Source of the DNA: Chitinophagaceae bacterium
Lineage (GTDB): Bacteria; Bacteroidota; Bacteroidia; Chitinophagales; Chitinophagaceae
Length of the DNA stretch: 64,000 bases
Assembly: GCA_020403425.1 (NCBI GenBank)
Contig: JADBXR010000002.1
Span: forward strand, 248,001-312,000
Direction: 5' to 3'
Part shown: one piece after another, positions 26,206 through 34,735 of the stretch
Position numbering within the stretch: position 1 is the stretch's first letter
How the letters are laid out: every line of letters starts with the position of its first letter
Program-made: the position numbers and the translations under genes
Notes under the pieces: generated by a model
The model's database searches: none
Told to the model about the DNA's origin: nothing
The model's input: only the letters and a program-made list of their open reading frames with translations

Positions 26206-27517
26206 ATAATTTTTCCACCTCTCCCTCCAGGTCGTAGTCATACGCTTTGGTGATCCTGACGTTGACGAATTCGCCGATGGGGAGTTTTTTGGTGGAATGG
26301 ATGACCACTTCATTATCCACTTCCACACTATCGAATTCTGTTCGGCCCAGGTAACGGCCGGCTTCTTTTTTATCGATCAGTACTTTGAACAGCTTCCCGA
26401 CCTTCTCCTGGTTCTTCTCATAGCTGATCTCCTGCTGCACTTCCATGATCTCCTGAGTGCGTTCGGCCTTTACATCGGCGGGAACATCATCCACCAGGTC
26501 ATAGGCAGAAGTGTTCTCTTCGTGACTGTACTGGAAGATACCCACGCGGTCAAAGCGATGTTCCTGCAGAAATTCTTTCAGTTCCTGTACATCCGCCTCG
26601 GTCTCACCGGGGAAACCGGCGATCAATGTGGTGCGTAAACAGATGCCCGGCACTTTTTCGCGGATGGTCCTGATCAGTTCGGTCATTTCCTCGCGGGTGA
26701 TATTCCGGCGCATGGCTTTGAGCATGTTATTGCTGGCATGCTGCAGAGGCATGTCCAGGTATTTGCAGATATTATCACGCTCACGCATCACATCCAGGAT
26801 CTCGAGCGGGAACTTACTGGGATAGGCATAGTGCAGACGGATCCATTCCAGCCCCTTCACATCCGCGAGGGCGTGCAACAAACGGGGCAGATCCCTTTTC
26901 TTGTAGATATCGAGTCCATAATAGGTCAGCTCCTGGGCAATCAGCATGATCTCTTTCACCCCCTTTTTCACCAGACTCTCGGCCTCGGCCACCAGTTCCT
27001 CGATCGGGCGACTGATGTGCTGGCCGCGCATCAGTGGAATGGCGCAGAAGGAACAGGTGCGGTTACAACCTTCACTGATCTTAAGATAAGCATAGTGACG
27101 TGGGGTGCTCAGTAAACGCTCTCCCAGCAACTCACTCTTATAATCTGCATCGAACTGTTTCAGCATCAGGGGCAGTTCCATGGTACCAAACCAGGCATCC
27201 ACTTCGGGCATTTCTTTTTCCAGGTCCTCGCGGTAACGTTCACTTAAGCAGCCGGTAACATATACTTTATCCAGCTTACCCCTTCGCTTCAGTTCCAACT
27301 GGTCCAGAATGGTATTGATACTTTCTTCCTTGGCCTTGTCGATAAAACCACAGGTATTGACCACCGAGATATTGTGGTCCAGTTTGGTATTCTCATGCAC
27401 CACGGCAATATCATTGGCGGCCAGCTGTCCACTGAGCACTTCACTATCCACCAGGTTCTTGCTGCAGCCAAGGGTGATGATATTCACCTTGTCTTTCTTG
27501 AGGGTTCTTGCTTTCAT
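26204..27517 (-). CDS. rimO: Ribosomal protein uS12 methylthiotransferase
   Basis: A 437-residue RimO. The N-terminal MTTase domain has ITLGCSKNLVDSE (about 14-26). The radical-SAM cluster motif CNRTCSFC is near residue 150, and the C-terminal TRAM domain completes the protein. RimO adds a methylthio group to an Asp of ribosomal protein S12. The start codon lies 8 nt after a consensus -7 box, so the mRNA leader is only a few bases. The stop codon is part of the long inverted repeat. Confidence 0.96.
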   Translation of the reverse strand: MKARTLKKDKVNIITLGCSKNLVDSEVLSGQLAANDIAVVHENTKLDHNISVVNTCGFIDKAKEESINTILDQLELKRRGKLDKVYVTGCLSERYREDLEKEMPEVDAWFGTMELPLMLKQFDADYKSELLGERLLSTPRHYAYLKISEGCNRTCSFCAIPLMRGQHISRPIEELVAEAESLVKKGVKEIMLIAQELTYYGLDIYKKRDLPRLLHALADVKGLEWIRLHYAYPSKFPLEILDVMRERDNICKYLDMPLQHASNNMLKAMRRNITREEMTELIRTIREKVPGICLRTTLIAGFPGETEADVQELKEFLQEHRFDRVGIFQYSHEENTSAYDLVDDVPADVKAERTQEIMEVQQEISYEKNQEKVGKLFKVLIDKKEAGRYLGRTEFDSVEVDNEVVIHSTKKLPIGEFVNVRITKAYDYDLEGEVEKL

Positions 27518-27525
27518 ACGAACGG

Positions 27526-27533
27526 CAAAAGTA
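27526..27533 (-). promoter_or_regulatory. -7 box of rimO
   Basis: On the minus strand the sequence is TACTTTTG, an exact TAnnTTTG match ending 8 nt from the ATG. The leader would be about 3 nt. Confidence 0.55.
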
Positions 27534-27576
27534 CAAATAAGACCGGCAAAAAAGTCTTCACCCCCTTCTGAACAGA

Positions 27577-28092
27577 TCAGTACATGACAAACTGTTCACG
27601 GTCAATCCCATACAGGTCCAGCATATTCCCATCCCCCTGCCATTTCCCCCGGAAGGATAATCCTGCACGCAGCAATACATCCCGCGAAGCAGTATTGGCC
27701 GGATCGGTTATGGCAAAAACGCTGTTCCGGTCAGTATGTTGAAAGAAATGGCCCAGGCCGGCTTTTACCAGTTCAGTGGCATAGCCCTTTCCCCGGGCAT
27801 GCTTCAGGAGGGCATAACCCAGGTGTATGTTTTCCGCATCGGAGAGGTACAGGAAAGAAAAAGTACCTACGAACCTGTTGTCTGCCCGGGTAAAAACAGC
27901 AAAACGGCCCACGATGGAGCTGTTCTGGTATAAATTGATGTTCTCAGTTAAAAAAGCATCGCTTTCGGAGCGGGTTTTGGCCCGACGGATATAACGCATC
28001 GTTTCCTCGTCGCCATTGACCTGGTAGAATACATCCGAATCAGCTTCTGTGAACCGTTGTACGGTCAACCTGACGGTTTCGAACAACCGCAT
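27577..28092 (-). CDS. GNAT-family N-acetyltransferase (RimJ-like)
   Basis: A 171-residue acetyltransferase of the RimJ/RimL type: an N-terminal strand LTVQRFTEADSDVFY, then GYALLKHARGKGYATELVKAGL as the acetyl-CoA loop. The substrate is unknown. It starts 3 bases after the ypdA stop, so it is the last gene of a prfC-ypdA-GNAT operon. Confidence 0.88.
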   Translation of the reverse strand: MRLFETVRLTVQRFTEADSDVFYQVNGDEETMRYIRRAKTRSESDAFLTENINLYQNSSIVGRFAVFTRADNRFVGTFSFLYLSDAENIHLGYALLKHARGKGYATELVKAGLGHFFQHTDRNSVFAITDPANTASRDVLLRAGLSFRGKWQGDGNMLDLYGIDREQFVMY

Positions 28093-28095
28093 CGG

Positions 28096-29079
28096 TTATG
28101 CCTGTACTTTTAATTCCGAACTGATATGTTTCACGATCTTCTCGGCATGGTCGCGAGAGTTCTCGATAAAGAGGCTGTGCGTATTGAACCCGCCGCAGAT
28201 CACCCCTGCCAGGTAAATACCTTTGACATTGGTCTCATGGGTGCTTTCGTCGTAGTTGGGTTTACAAACCTCATCATCCGACAGTTCAATGCCCATATTC
28301 TCCAGAAAGGTCAGATCGGGTTTATAACCGGTCATGGCAATGACTTTGTCATTTTCCAGGGTAACCAGTCCTTCCGGAGTGTTGATATCCACTTCATGTT
28401 CCCTGATCTCGGCCAGGGTAGAGTTATAGTATACTTTAATGGAACCTTCCTTGATACGGTTCTCAATATCGGGTTTGATCCAGTATTTCACATGCTCGCC
28501 CAGGTCGTTGCCACGGATCACCATGGTGACCTGCGCCCCTTTGTGCCAGGTTTCGAGCGCCGCATCCACGGCCGAGTTATTGGCACCTACCACCACCACT
28601 TTCTGGAAAGCATAATAATGCGGATCATCGTAGTAGTGTGTCACTTTGGGAAGCTCTTCGCCTTTGATATTCATCATGTAGGGTTTACCGTAAAAACCGG
28701 TAGATACGATGATGTTCCTGGTTTTGTAATGTCTTTTTACTGTATTCACCGTAAAGAGGCCATCTGCACGGTCAATACTTTCCACCCCTTCGAACAGGTG
28801 GATATTCAGACCGGATGATACCGCCACTTTCCGGTAATATTCCAGGGCTTCATCACGGGTAGGTTTTGGACCGCGGCTCACAAACGGAATCCCACCGATC
28901 TCCAGCCTATCGGCAGTAGAGAAAAAGATCATATTGGCTGGGTAGTTGAACAGGGAGTTCACCAGGCAACCTCTTTCAATGATCAGGTAACGGAGGCCGT
29001 TTGCTTTGGCATGTAGACCACAGGCCAGTCCGATGGGACCTGATCCAATAATGATGACATCGTAAGCTATTGAATGCAT
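28096..29079 (-). CDS. ypdA: Bacillithiol disulfide reductase, YpdA family
   Basis: A 327-residue single-Rossmann-type flavoprotein. The FAD motif IIGSGPIGLACGLHAKANG is at the N-terminus, the second nucleotide motif VVVGANNSAVDAALE is near residue 160, and the family tail CGGFNTHSLFIENSRDHAEKIV is present. YpdA reduces oxidised bacillithiol with NADPH. A bshC gene at 18.2 kb supports bacillithiol use. It lies 21 bp behind prfC. Confidence 0.92.
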   Translation of the reverse strand: MHSIAYDVIIIGSGPIGLACGLHAKANGLRYLIIERGCLVNSLFNYPANMIFFSTADRLEIGGIPFVSRGPKPTRDEALEYYRKVAVSSGLNIHLFEGVESIDRADGLFTVNTVKRHYKTRNIIVSTGFYGKPYMMNIKGEELPKVTHYYDDPHYYAFQKVVVVGANNSAVDAALETWHKGAQVTMVIRGNDLGEHVKYWIKPDIENRIKEGSIKVYYNSTLAEIREHEVDINTPEGLVTLENDKVIAMTGYKPDLTFLENMGIELSDDEVCKPNYDESTHETNVKGIYLAGVICGGFNTHSLFIENSRDHAEKIVKHISSELKVQA

Positions 29080-29100
29080 ATATATGAATTTAAGGATTTC

Positions 29101-30687
29101 TTACTTATGTATCTCACTCGAGAAGTGAAAAGTGATATCAGGGTTATTGGTGATCTCCGTGTTCAGGAACCACTCGCTTTGTGCCAGGTAAACCGGGTTA
29201 CCATCCTTGTCCTCTGCCGAGTTTGTCTGTTTGAACCGGAGAAAGTCGGCCAGCTTATTGGCATCCTTACTCGTGAGCCAGCAGGCCTTGTAAAAAGGCA
29301 TTGACCGGAACTCGCAGGCCGCCCCATATTCCTGCAGCAAGCGGTACTGGATCACTTCAAACTGCAGCTCTCCTACACAACCGATAATCTTCTTGTTTCC
29401 GCCGAACTGTGTGAACAACTGTGCCACACCTTCATCAGTCAACTGACTGATCCCTTTTTCCAACTGCTTGGTTTTCATAGGATCTTTATTGACTAATTCT
29501 TTAAAAATTTCAGGCGAAAAAGTCGGGATCCCAGTGAAATAAAAGTTCTCGCCTTCGGTCAGGGTATCCCCAATCTTAAAGCTACCTGTATCAAACAGCC
29601 CCACCACATCGCCCGGATAAGCATCGTCGATGATATCCTTGCTGCGGGCCATGAAACTATAGGGATTGCTAAAACGCACATCCTTATCCAGCCGCACATG
29701 GTGGTAATACTTGTTACGCTCGAACCTGCCGCTACAGACCCGCATAAAAGCGATCCGGTCGCGGTGTTTGGGGTCCAGGTTGGCATGGATCTTAAAGATG
29801 AAACCACTGAATTTATCCTCCCCAACGTCAACGGTACGGGTAGATGTTTCGCGGCTCCGCGGTACGGGAGCTATTCTGATGAAGGTATCCAGCATCTCTT
29901 TCACCCCGAAATTGTTCACGGCACTACCAAAGAATACCGGGGCGATCTGCCCCGACAGGTAGTCCTGCACATCCAGCTGGCCGTATACCCCATCGATCAG
30001 CTCCACATCCTCGCGCAACTGCTCCGCATCCCTTTCGCCCACTTTGGCATCCAGCAGCTTATCAGACAGATCACTGATAGCGATCACGTCGTCGTCATCT
30101 GCTTTTGTACTTGCAGTAAACAGTCTAAGGCTCTTATTATCAATATTATAGACTCCCTTGAATTCCTTCCCGCTATTGATGGGCCAGGTCATGGGGTGCA
30201 GTGAGATATGCAGTTCTTTCTCGATCTCTTCCAGCAGATCAAAGCGATTTTTACCGTCCCGATCCATCTTGTTCACGAAAACGATCACGGGCGTATCGCG
30301 CATCCGGCAGACTTCCATCAGGCGGCGCGTCTGCGCCTCTACCCCGTTCACGCTGTCGATCACGAGGATAACGCTATCCACTGCGGTCAGGGTGCGATAG
30401 GTGTCTTCAGCAAAATCCTTGTGACCGGGGGTATCCAGCAGGTTGATGAGGGTGTTCTTGTATTCAAAGGTCATCACGGAAGTGGCAACGGAGATACCCC
30501 TCTGGCGCTCAATTTCCATGAAATCGCTGGTAGCGTGTTTTTTGATCTTGTTGCTCTTAACGGCTCCGGCTACCTGGATAGCGCCCCCGAAAAGAAGCAG
30601 TTTCTCCGTCAAAGTGGTCTTACCGGCATCCGGGTGGGATATGATGGCAAAGGTCTTACGTCTGTTGATCTCTTTCTCAAACTTCAT
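29101..30687 (-). CDS. prfC: Peptide chain release factor 3
   Basis: A 528-residue translational GTPase. The P-loop [17 protein letters not shown] and NKMD motifs are in the first 150 residues, and the RF3 C-terminal domain is full length. RF3 recycles RF1/RF2 after termination. The start [12 protein letters not shown] at 30687 is chosen; the frame upstream translates promoter and repeat sequence. The ATG lies 8 nt after the -7 box. It is the first gene of the operon with ypdA and the GNAT gene. Confidence 0.95.
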   Translation of the reverse strand: MKFEKEINRRKTFAIISHPDAGKTTLTEKLLLFGGAIQVAGAVKSNKIKKHATSDFMEIERQRGISVATSVMTFEYKNTLINLLDTPGHKDFAEDTYRTLTAVDSVILVIDSVNGVEAQTRRLMEVCRMRDTPVIVFVNKMDRDGKNRFDLLEEIEKELHISLHPMTWPINSGKEFKGVYNIDNKSLRLFTASTKADDDDVIAISDLSDKLLDAKVGERDAEQLREDVELIDGVYGQLDVQDYLSGQIAPVFFGSAVNNFGVKEMLDTFIRIAPVPRSRETSTRTVDVGEDKFSGFIFKIHANLDPKHRDRIAFMRVCSGRFERNKYYHHVRLDKDVRFSNPYSFMARSKDIIDDAYPGDVVGLFDTGSFKIGDTLTEGENFYFTGIPTFSPEIFKELVNKDPMKTKQLEKGISQLTDEGVAQLFTQFGGNKKIIGCVGELQFEVIQYRLLQEYGAACEFRSMPFYKACWLTSKDANKLADFLRFKQTNSAEDKDGNPVYLAQSEWFLNTEITNNPDITFHFSSEIHK

Positions 30688-30695
30688 AACGGCCG

Positions 30696-30703
30696 CAAAG
30701 GTA
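30696..30703 (-). promoter_or_regulatory. -7 box of prfC-ypdA-GNAT operon
   Basis: Minus-strand TACCTTTG is an exact TAnnTTTG match. A TTG lies 22 nt upstream (30726-30728). The box ends 8 nt before the prfC ATG, so the leader is only about 3 nt. Confidence 0.55.
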
Positions 30704-30707
30704 AGGA

Positions 30708-30832
30708 TCGTGAATGGTGAATCGGCAATTGTCAACACCCAATACCAAAAAGATTCCAACAGAGAATTCACCCATCCACCATTCACCCATTCACTCATTC
30801 ACTCACCCACTCACCCACTCATTCACTCATCG
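30708..30832. repeat. ATGAGTGA/GTGAATGG-type repeat behind the histidine phosphatase gene
   Basis: Minus-strand units ATGAGTGA, ATGAGTGG and GTGAGTGG fill 30785-30832 directly after the stop of the phosphatase gene. The GTGAATGGTG segments at about 30710-30719 and, inverted, at about 30775-30790 form a pair. The left arm reaches to the prfC promoter. Confidence 0.8.
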
Positions 30833-30834
30833 CA

Positions 30835-31344
30835 TCAATACCTCACTTCCCTCACTTCCGCCTTCCCTCCCGCAACCGTCACGATCCAGAGCAGGTCATA
30901 CACCCGTTCGTCCAGGTCCGGATACCGGTTCTCACCGATCAGTAAATTAACCAGCCGGGGTGTGGTATTGGAGTGCCCCGCCACCACTACCGTTTTACCT
31001 TTCAGTTGCAAAAGTTTTTCTGAAAAATCTTTAAGATTCTTATTATCATATAGTTCTACACTTTTATTAAACTTTTTTGATAATGGTGCCACAGTAGACT
31101 GGGTACGGATATAATTGGTAGAATAGATCTCATCAGGCGTATAATTAGCCAGCACCTGCACCAGCTTTTCGGCCCTTTGTTTACCTTGTTCGCTTAGCGG
31201 AGGGTCAGCTTTCATCATAGTGGCCCCTGCGGCAGAAGTATCTTTCTCTGCATGACGCAGGAGGATATAGGTACTGGTCTGGGCATGCACAAAGCCAACG
31301 AGAACTCCGATCGTCATGATCAGCAGTAGCGCATATTTTTTCAT
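30835..31344 (-). CDS. Exported histidine phosphatase
   Basis: A 169-residue protein: a signal peptide (MKKYALLLIM..., ending near VHAQ), then a histidine phosphatase domain with YILLRHAEKD, where the RH pair carries the phospho-His. A second His lies in VVVAGHSN. The layout is of the SixA/phosphoglycerate mutase type and compact. The substrate is unknown. The start MKKYALL at 31344 is preferred over 31413 because only it gives a signal peptide at the N-terminus. Confidence 0.87.
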   Translation of the reverse strand: MKKYALLLIMTIGVLVGFVHAQTSTYILLRHAEKDTSAAGATMMKADPPLSEQGKQRAEKLVQVLANYTPDEIYSTNYIRTQSTVAPLSKKFNKSVELYDNKNLKDFSEKLLQLKGKTVVVAGHSNTTPRLVNLLIGENRYPDLDERVYDLLWIVTVAGGKAEVREVRY

Positions 31345-31454
31345 ATTCGGGTTTTGCATAAAGGTACCCAAGTTGCGGAGGCGATCACTACCATTGGTCA
31401 AAACAGGCAGCAAGAAATAGCAAAACCTTCACAACTGCTCTCCGGCATAGCGGG

Positions 31455-31462
31455 TAACTTTG
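31455..31462 (+). promoter_or_regulatory. -7 box of the DUF4197 gene
   Basis: TAACTTTG is an exact TAnnTTTG match, 37 nt before the ATG. Confidence 0.5.
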
Positions 31463-31499
31463 GCGATAGCCGATCCGGCACAAACCCATTTAGAAGACC

Positions 31500-32222
31500 A
31501 TGAAAAAGATCCTGATCCTGTGCATTTTCTTTTCTGCGGTACACCTGCCCTCCGAGGCTCAGTTCAAGAACCTGCTAGACAAGGCCAAAAACGCCCTCAG
31601 CGGCAAACAGACCACTCTTAGTAACGAGGATATTGTAGCCGGCTTAAAAGAAGCCCTGGCGGTAGGCTCGCAGAAAGGCGCCTCCACCCTGTCGCAGGTA
31701 GATGGCTTTTTTGCCAATGCTGCCCTGAAAATACTACTGCCGCCGGAAGCCGAAAAGGTAGAAAGCACCTTACGAAAGGTAGGTCTTGGCAAACAGGTGG
31801 ACGATGCCATCCTGAGCATGAACCGGGCAGCCGAGGACGCCTGTAAGAGCGCCGCACCCATTTTCGGCAATGCCATCAAACAAATGAGCTTCCAGGATGC
31901 CCTGGGCATCCTGAAGGGCGGCGATACTGCCGCTACGGGTTACCTGCGGGGCAAGACCAGCAACGAGCTCACCCAAGCCTTCCGGCCGGTCATAGAGCAG
32001 TCGCTGGAAAAAGTGAACGCCACCAGGTATTGGAACACACTGATCAGTTCCTATAACAAGATCAATTTCCTCGGCAAGAAGGTCAATCCTGACCTGAGCG
32101 CATATGTGACCGAAAAAGCCCTGAGCGGGATCTTTTACCAGGTAGCCCTGGAAGAAAAAAACATCCGCAAAGACCCATTGGCCAGGACCTCCGAGATATT
32201 ACAGAAAGTATTCGGCAAATGA
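31500..32222 (+). CDS. DUF4197 family exported protein
   Basis: A 240-residue protein with a signal peptide ending near PSEAQ, then a mostly helical domain matching DUF4197. Landmarks are the LSNEDIVAGLKEAL start, KILLPPEAEKVESTLRKVG, ALGILKGGDTAATGYLR and a C-terminal LARTSEILQKVFGK. Family function is unknown; it is widespread and predicted to be periplasmic. It is monocistronic and shares a bidirectional terminator with lpdA. Confidence 0.9.
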   Translation: MKKILILCIFFSAVHLPSEAQFKNLLDKAKNALSGKQTTLSNEDIVAGLKEALAVGSQKGASTLSQVDGFFANAALKILLPPEAEKVESTLRKVGLGKQVDDAILSMNRAAEDACKSAAPIFGNAIKQMSFQDALGILKGGDTAATGYLRGKTSNELTQAFRPVIEQSLEKVNATRYWNTLISSYNKINFLGKKVNPDLSAYVTEKALSGIFYQVALEEKNIRKDPLARTSEILQKVFGK

Positions 32223-32230
32223 TCCTCACA

Positions 32231-32260
32231 AAAAAAGCCTCCGAAAACGGAGGCTTTTTT
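32231..32260. terminator. Bidirectional terminator between the DUF4197 gene and lpdA
   Basis: AAAAAAGCCTCCG-AAAA-CGGAGGCTTTTTT is a perfect stem with A and T tracts on both sides. Confidence 0.93.
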
Positions 32261-32284
32261 ATATACAATAACCTTTCTAAGGCA

Positions 32285-33694
32285 TTAAATATCAATTGCT
32301 TCTCCATATGCAGCAGCAGTAGCTTCCTTCACAGCCTCACTCATAGTCGGGTGTGGGTGTACGGCGTTCAGGATCTCGTGCGCCGTGGTCTCCAGTTTAC
32401 GGGCCACCACCGCTTCAGCGATCATATCGGTCACATTCATACCGATCATGTGACAACCCAGTAATTCACCGTATTTGGCATCGTAGATAATCTTAACGAA
32501 ACCATCGGTAGCACCCGCTGCACTGGCTTTACCACTGGCCATGAACGGGAACTTACCGATCTTCAGTTCATAACCGGCCTCTTTGGCCGCTTTTTCGGTA
32601 TAACCCACACTGGCGATCTCCGGGGTGCAATAGGTACATCCGGGGATATTGTTGTAGTCCAGCGGCTCTGGCAGGTGGTGGTGTTTCTTTTCCAGGTAAG
32701 CCATATGCTCAGCCGCGTTGATCCCTTCTTTGGCAGCTACGTGCGCCAGGGCCTGCCCGGGAGAACAGTCACCGATGGCATAGATGCCTGGAACAGAGGT
32801 CTGCTGGTAAGCATCCACCACGATCTTCCCTTTCTCGGTCTTGATGCCATTCGCTTCCAGTCCGATGTTCTCGATATTGGCAACCACACCTACCGCGCTC
32901 AATACGATATCAGCTTCCAGGGTAACGGTGCTTCCGTCCTGTTTTTTCACCAGGGCCTTTACGCCGGCTCCGCTGGTATCCACTGAGTCAACAGAAGCGT
33001 TGGTCATGATATCGATACCCTGCTTTTTGTATTGTTTTTCCAGTTCCTTGGAAATATCTTCATCTTCCACCGGAACAATGCGAGGCAAAAACTCCACGAT
33101 GGTCACTTTGGTACCCATACTGTTGTAGAAATAGGCGAACTCCACCCCGATGGCCCCGCTACCTACGATGATCATACTCTTGGGCTGCTCAGGCAACACC
33201 ATGGCTTCGCGGTAACCGATCACTTTTTTACCATCCTGCTTCAGGTTGGGCAGCTCTTTACTGCGGCCACCGGTAGCGATAACGATGTATTTACCTTCCA
33301 CCACGGATTTGCTTCCGTCGGCAGCGGTCACTTCGATCTGTCCTTTGGCCTTCACCTTACCATAGCCCATCACCACATCTATCTTGTTCTTCTTCATTAG
33401 GAACTGAACACCCTTGCTCATCTTATCGGCCACACCGCGGCTCCTTTTCACTACCCCACCGAAATCGTGGGCAACACCTGTGGCATTGATACCGTAATTG
33501 GTGCTGTGTTTCATGTATTCATACACCTGTGCGCTTTTCAGCAGCGCTTTGGTAGGGATACAGCCCCAGTTAAGACAGATACCACCCAGGCTTTCTTTTT
33601 CTATGATCGCAACTTTGAATCCTAATTGAGAAGCACGGATAGCAGCCGGGTAACCACCTGGACCACTACCTAACACAATTACGTCGTATGCCAT
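32285..33694 (-). CDS. lpdA: Dihydrolipoyl dehydrogenase
   Basis: A 469-residue E3 flavoprotein of the 2-oxoacid dehydrogenase complexes. The FAD motif VLGSGPGGYPAAIRA is at the N-terminus, the redox disulfide GGICLNWGCIPTK near residue 38, the NAD motif VGSGAIGVEFAYF near 180, and the catalytic His-Glu region (HPHPTMSE) near the end. It is a single gene, not next to E1/E2 genes, and has its own consensus promoter. Confidence 0.96.
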   Translation of the reverse strand: MAYDVIVLGSGPGGYPAAIRASQLGFKVAIIEKESLGGICLNWGCIPTKALLKSAQVYEYMKHSTNYGINATGVAHDFGGVVKRSRGVADKMSKGVQFLMKKNKIDVVMGYGKVKAKGQIEVTAADGSKSVVEGKYIVIATGGRSKELPNLKQDGKKVIGYREAMVLPEQPKSMIIVGSGAIGVEFAYFYNSMGTKVTIVEFLPRIVPVEDEDISKELEKQYKKQGIDIMTNASVDSVDTSGAGVKALVKKQDGSTVTLEADIVLSAVGVVANIENIGLEANGIKTEKGKIVVDAYQQTSVPGIYAIGDCSPGQALAHVAAKEGINAAEHMAYLEKKHHHLPEPLDYNNIPGCTYCTPEIASVGYTEKAAKEAGYELKIGKFPFMASGKASAAGATDGFVKIIYDAKYGELLGCHMIGMNVTDMIAEAVVARKLETTAHEILNAVHPHPTMSEAVKEATAAAYGEAIDI

Positions 33695-33740
33695 TGTATT
33701 TTGATTGATTTAGTAAGAAGATAATCCCTGATCGGGGATG

Positions 33741-33772
33741 CAAAAATACTCGCAATTGGGGAAACGGGCAAA
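33741..33772 (-). promoter_or_regulatory. Promoter of lpdA
   Basis: On the minus strand TTTG (33772-33769), a 20-nt spacer and TATTTTTG (33748-33741) match the Bacteroidota consensus in both boxes. The leader is about 40 nt. Confidence 0.75.
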
Positions 33773-33792
33773 TGTGGATGAGGGGGGTAGTA

Positions 33793-33865
33793 GTCAGTGG
33801 TGAATGGTGAATGGGCAATATGGGGCGGACTACTCATCATTGCCCATTCACAACTCACAACTGAC
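33793..33865. repeat. Imperfect inverted repeat behind the SAM hydrolase-family gene
   Basis: 33793-33819 pairs with 33839-33865 at 24 of 27 positions, with a 19-nt loop. Units such as GTGAATGG resemble the other intergenic repeats. The outer arms continue as G-rich and C-rich tracts up to the stop codon at 33885. Confidence 0.85.
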
Positions 33866-33884
33866 GATTCACGCCCCTCCCCCC

Positions 33885-34706
33885 TCACTCAAAAAAGATC
33901 CGGACAGTCTGGTAGAACCATTTGTTGCTGGAGGCGGAGCCGGTTTGCTGCATTTGTTCATTGTAGCCCTGCAGGCCGAACAATCCTGCCATATTGCCGT
34001 TGCGGAGTGCGATCTCGAGGTATCCGGCCGAATTGAACCAGGCCAGTTTTTCCGATTCGGCTACCGATGTATAATTATCGCTGATGGTATCGATGGTCTC
34101 GTTGCGTTTGAAGACGATCTTGAAACTCCTGCCCTGCCGCTGTTCATTGAACTCCTCGCGGGTGATATTGATGACCACGTTCTCAAAATTGTCAATAAAG
34201 AGGATCTGTCCTTCCATCCAGTTAGGACCCACTGTAGCCCGTAAAGGGTATTTTTCTTCAATATCGGTCACGGGTTCGCCATGCCCCTTCAGCCCCCCGG
34301 ATTCCTGGATATGGGCCATGGTGAACGCCACTTCCTGGGTGATCTCGAGCAGGGTCTGGTGTTTGTTCATCTCAATACCGATGATCTCTTTGGGTTTACC
34401 CCCTGCGATCATGGTCAGGATGCCGTTGTCCGGGCAAATGATGTACTGGTCCTTGTGTCTGGCCACCAGCATGTAACGCCTGGCTGTCTCGAACAGGTTC
34501 ACAATGATGAAATGAAAGGTACCCGGCGGATAGTATCGGAATGCGTTGTTACAGGTATAGGCCGCCTGCGGAAAATTGGTCTGGGAAAGATAATGCGTGA
34601 TGTCGAGGATGTTGAGATCGGGCATCAGGTTCACGAACTGTCCCTTGATCGCACCAACAAGATAATCCCGCTGGCCTATGTCTGAAGTCAACGTTAGAAT
34701 AGGCAT
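33885..34706 (-). CDS. SAM hydroxide adenosyltransferase (DUF62) family protein
   Basis: A 273-residue member of the DUF62/fluorinase superfamily. The N-terminus ILTLTSDIGQRDYLVGAIKG, DITHYLSQTNFPQAAY, YPPGTFHFIIVN and PDNGIL are recognisable. Classical members split SAM with water to adenosine and methionine. The usual VDPGVG-type loop after the HFIIV strand reads VNLFETA here, a divergent form that I believe is common in Bacteroidota, so activity is less certain. An SDR gene ends 29 bp upstream on the same strand, so the two are likely co-transcribed. Confidence 0.85.
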   Translation of the reverse strand: MPILTLTSDIGQRDYLVGAIKGQFVNLMPDLNILDITHYLSQTNFPQAAYTCNNAFRYYPPGTFHFIIVNLFETARRYMLVARHKDQYIICPDNGILTMIAGGKPKEIIGIEMNKHQTLLEITQEVAFTMAHIQESGGLKGHGEPVTDIEEKYPLRATVGPNWMEGQILFIDNFENVVINITREEFNEQRQGRSFKIVFKRNETIDTISDNYTSVAESEKLAWFNSAGYLEIALRNGNMAGLFGLQGYNEQMQQTGSASSNKWFYQTVRIFFE

Positions 34707-34735
34707 GGTGACAGTTAAACGTTTGAACAGACAGG

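Noticed and set aside
30688-30798. N-terminal extension of prfC
   Set aside because: It is a translation of the promoter and repeat sequence; RF3 proteins begin at the downstream Met.
33885-34706. Fluorinase or chlorinase
   Set aside because: It is only superfamily-level similarity; halogenase-specific context is lacking and DUF62 proteins are common housekeeping relatives.
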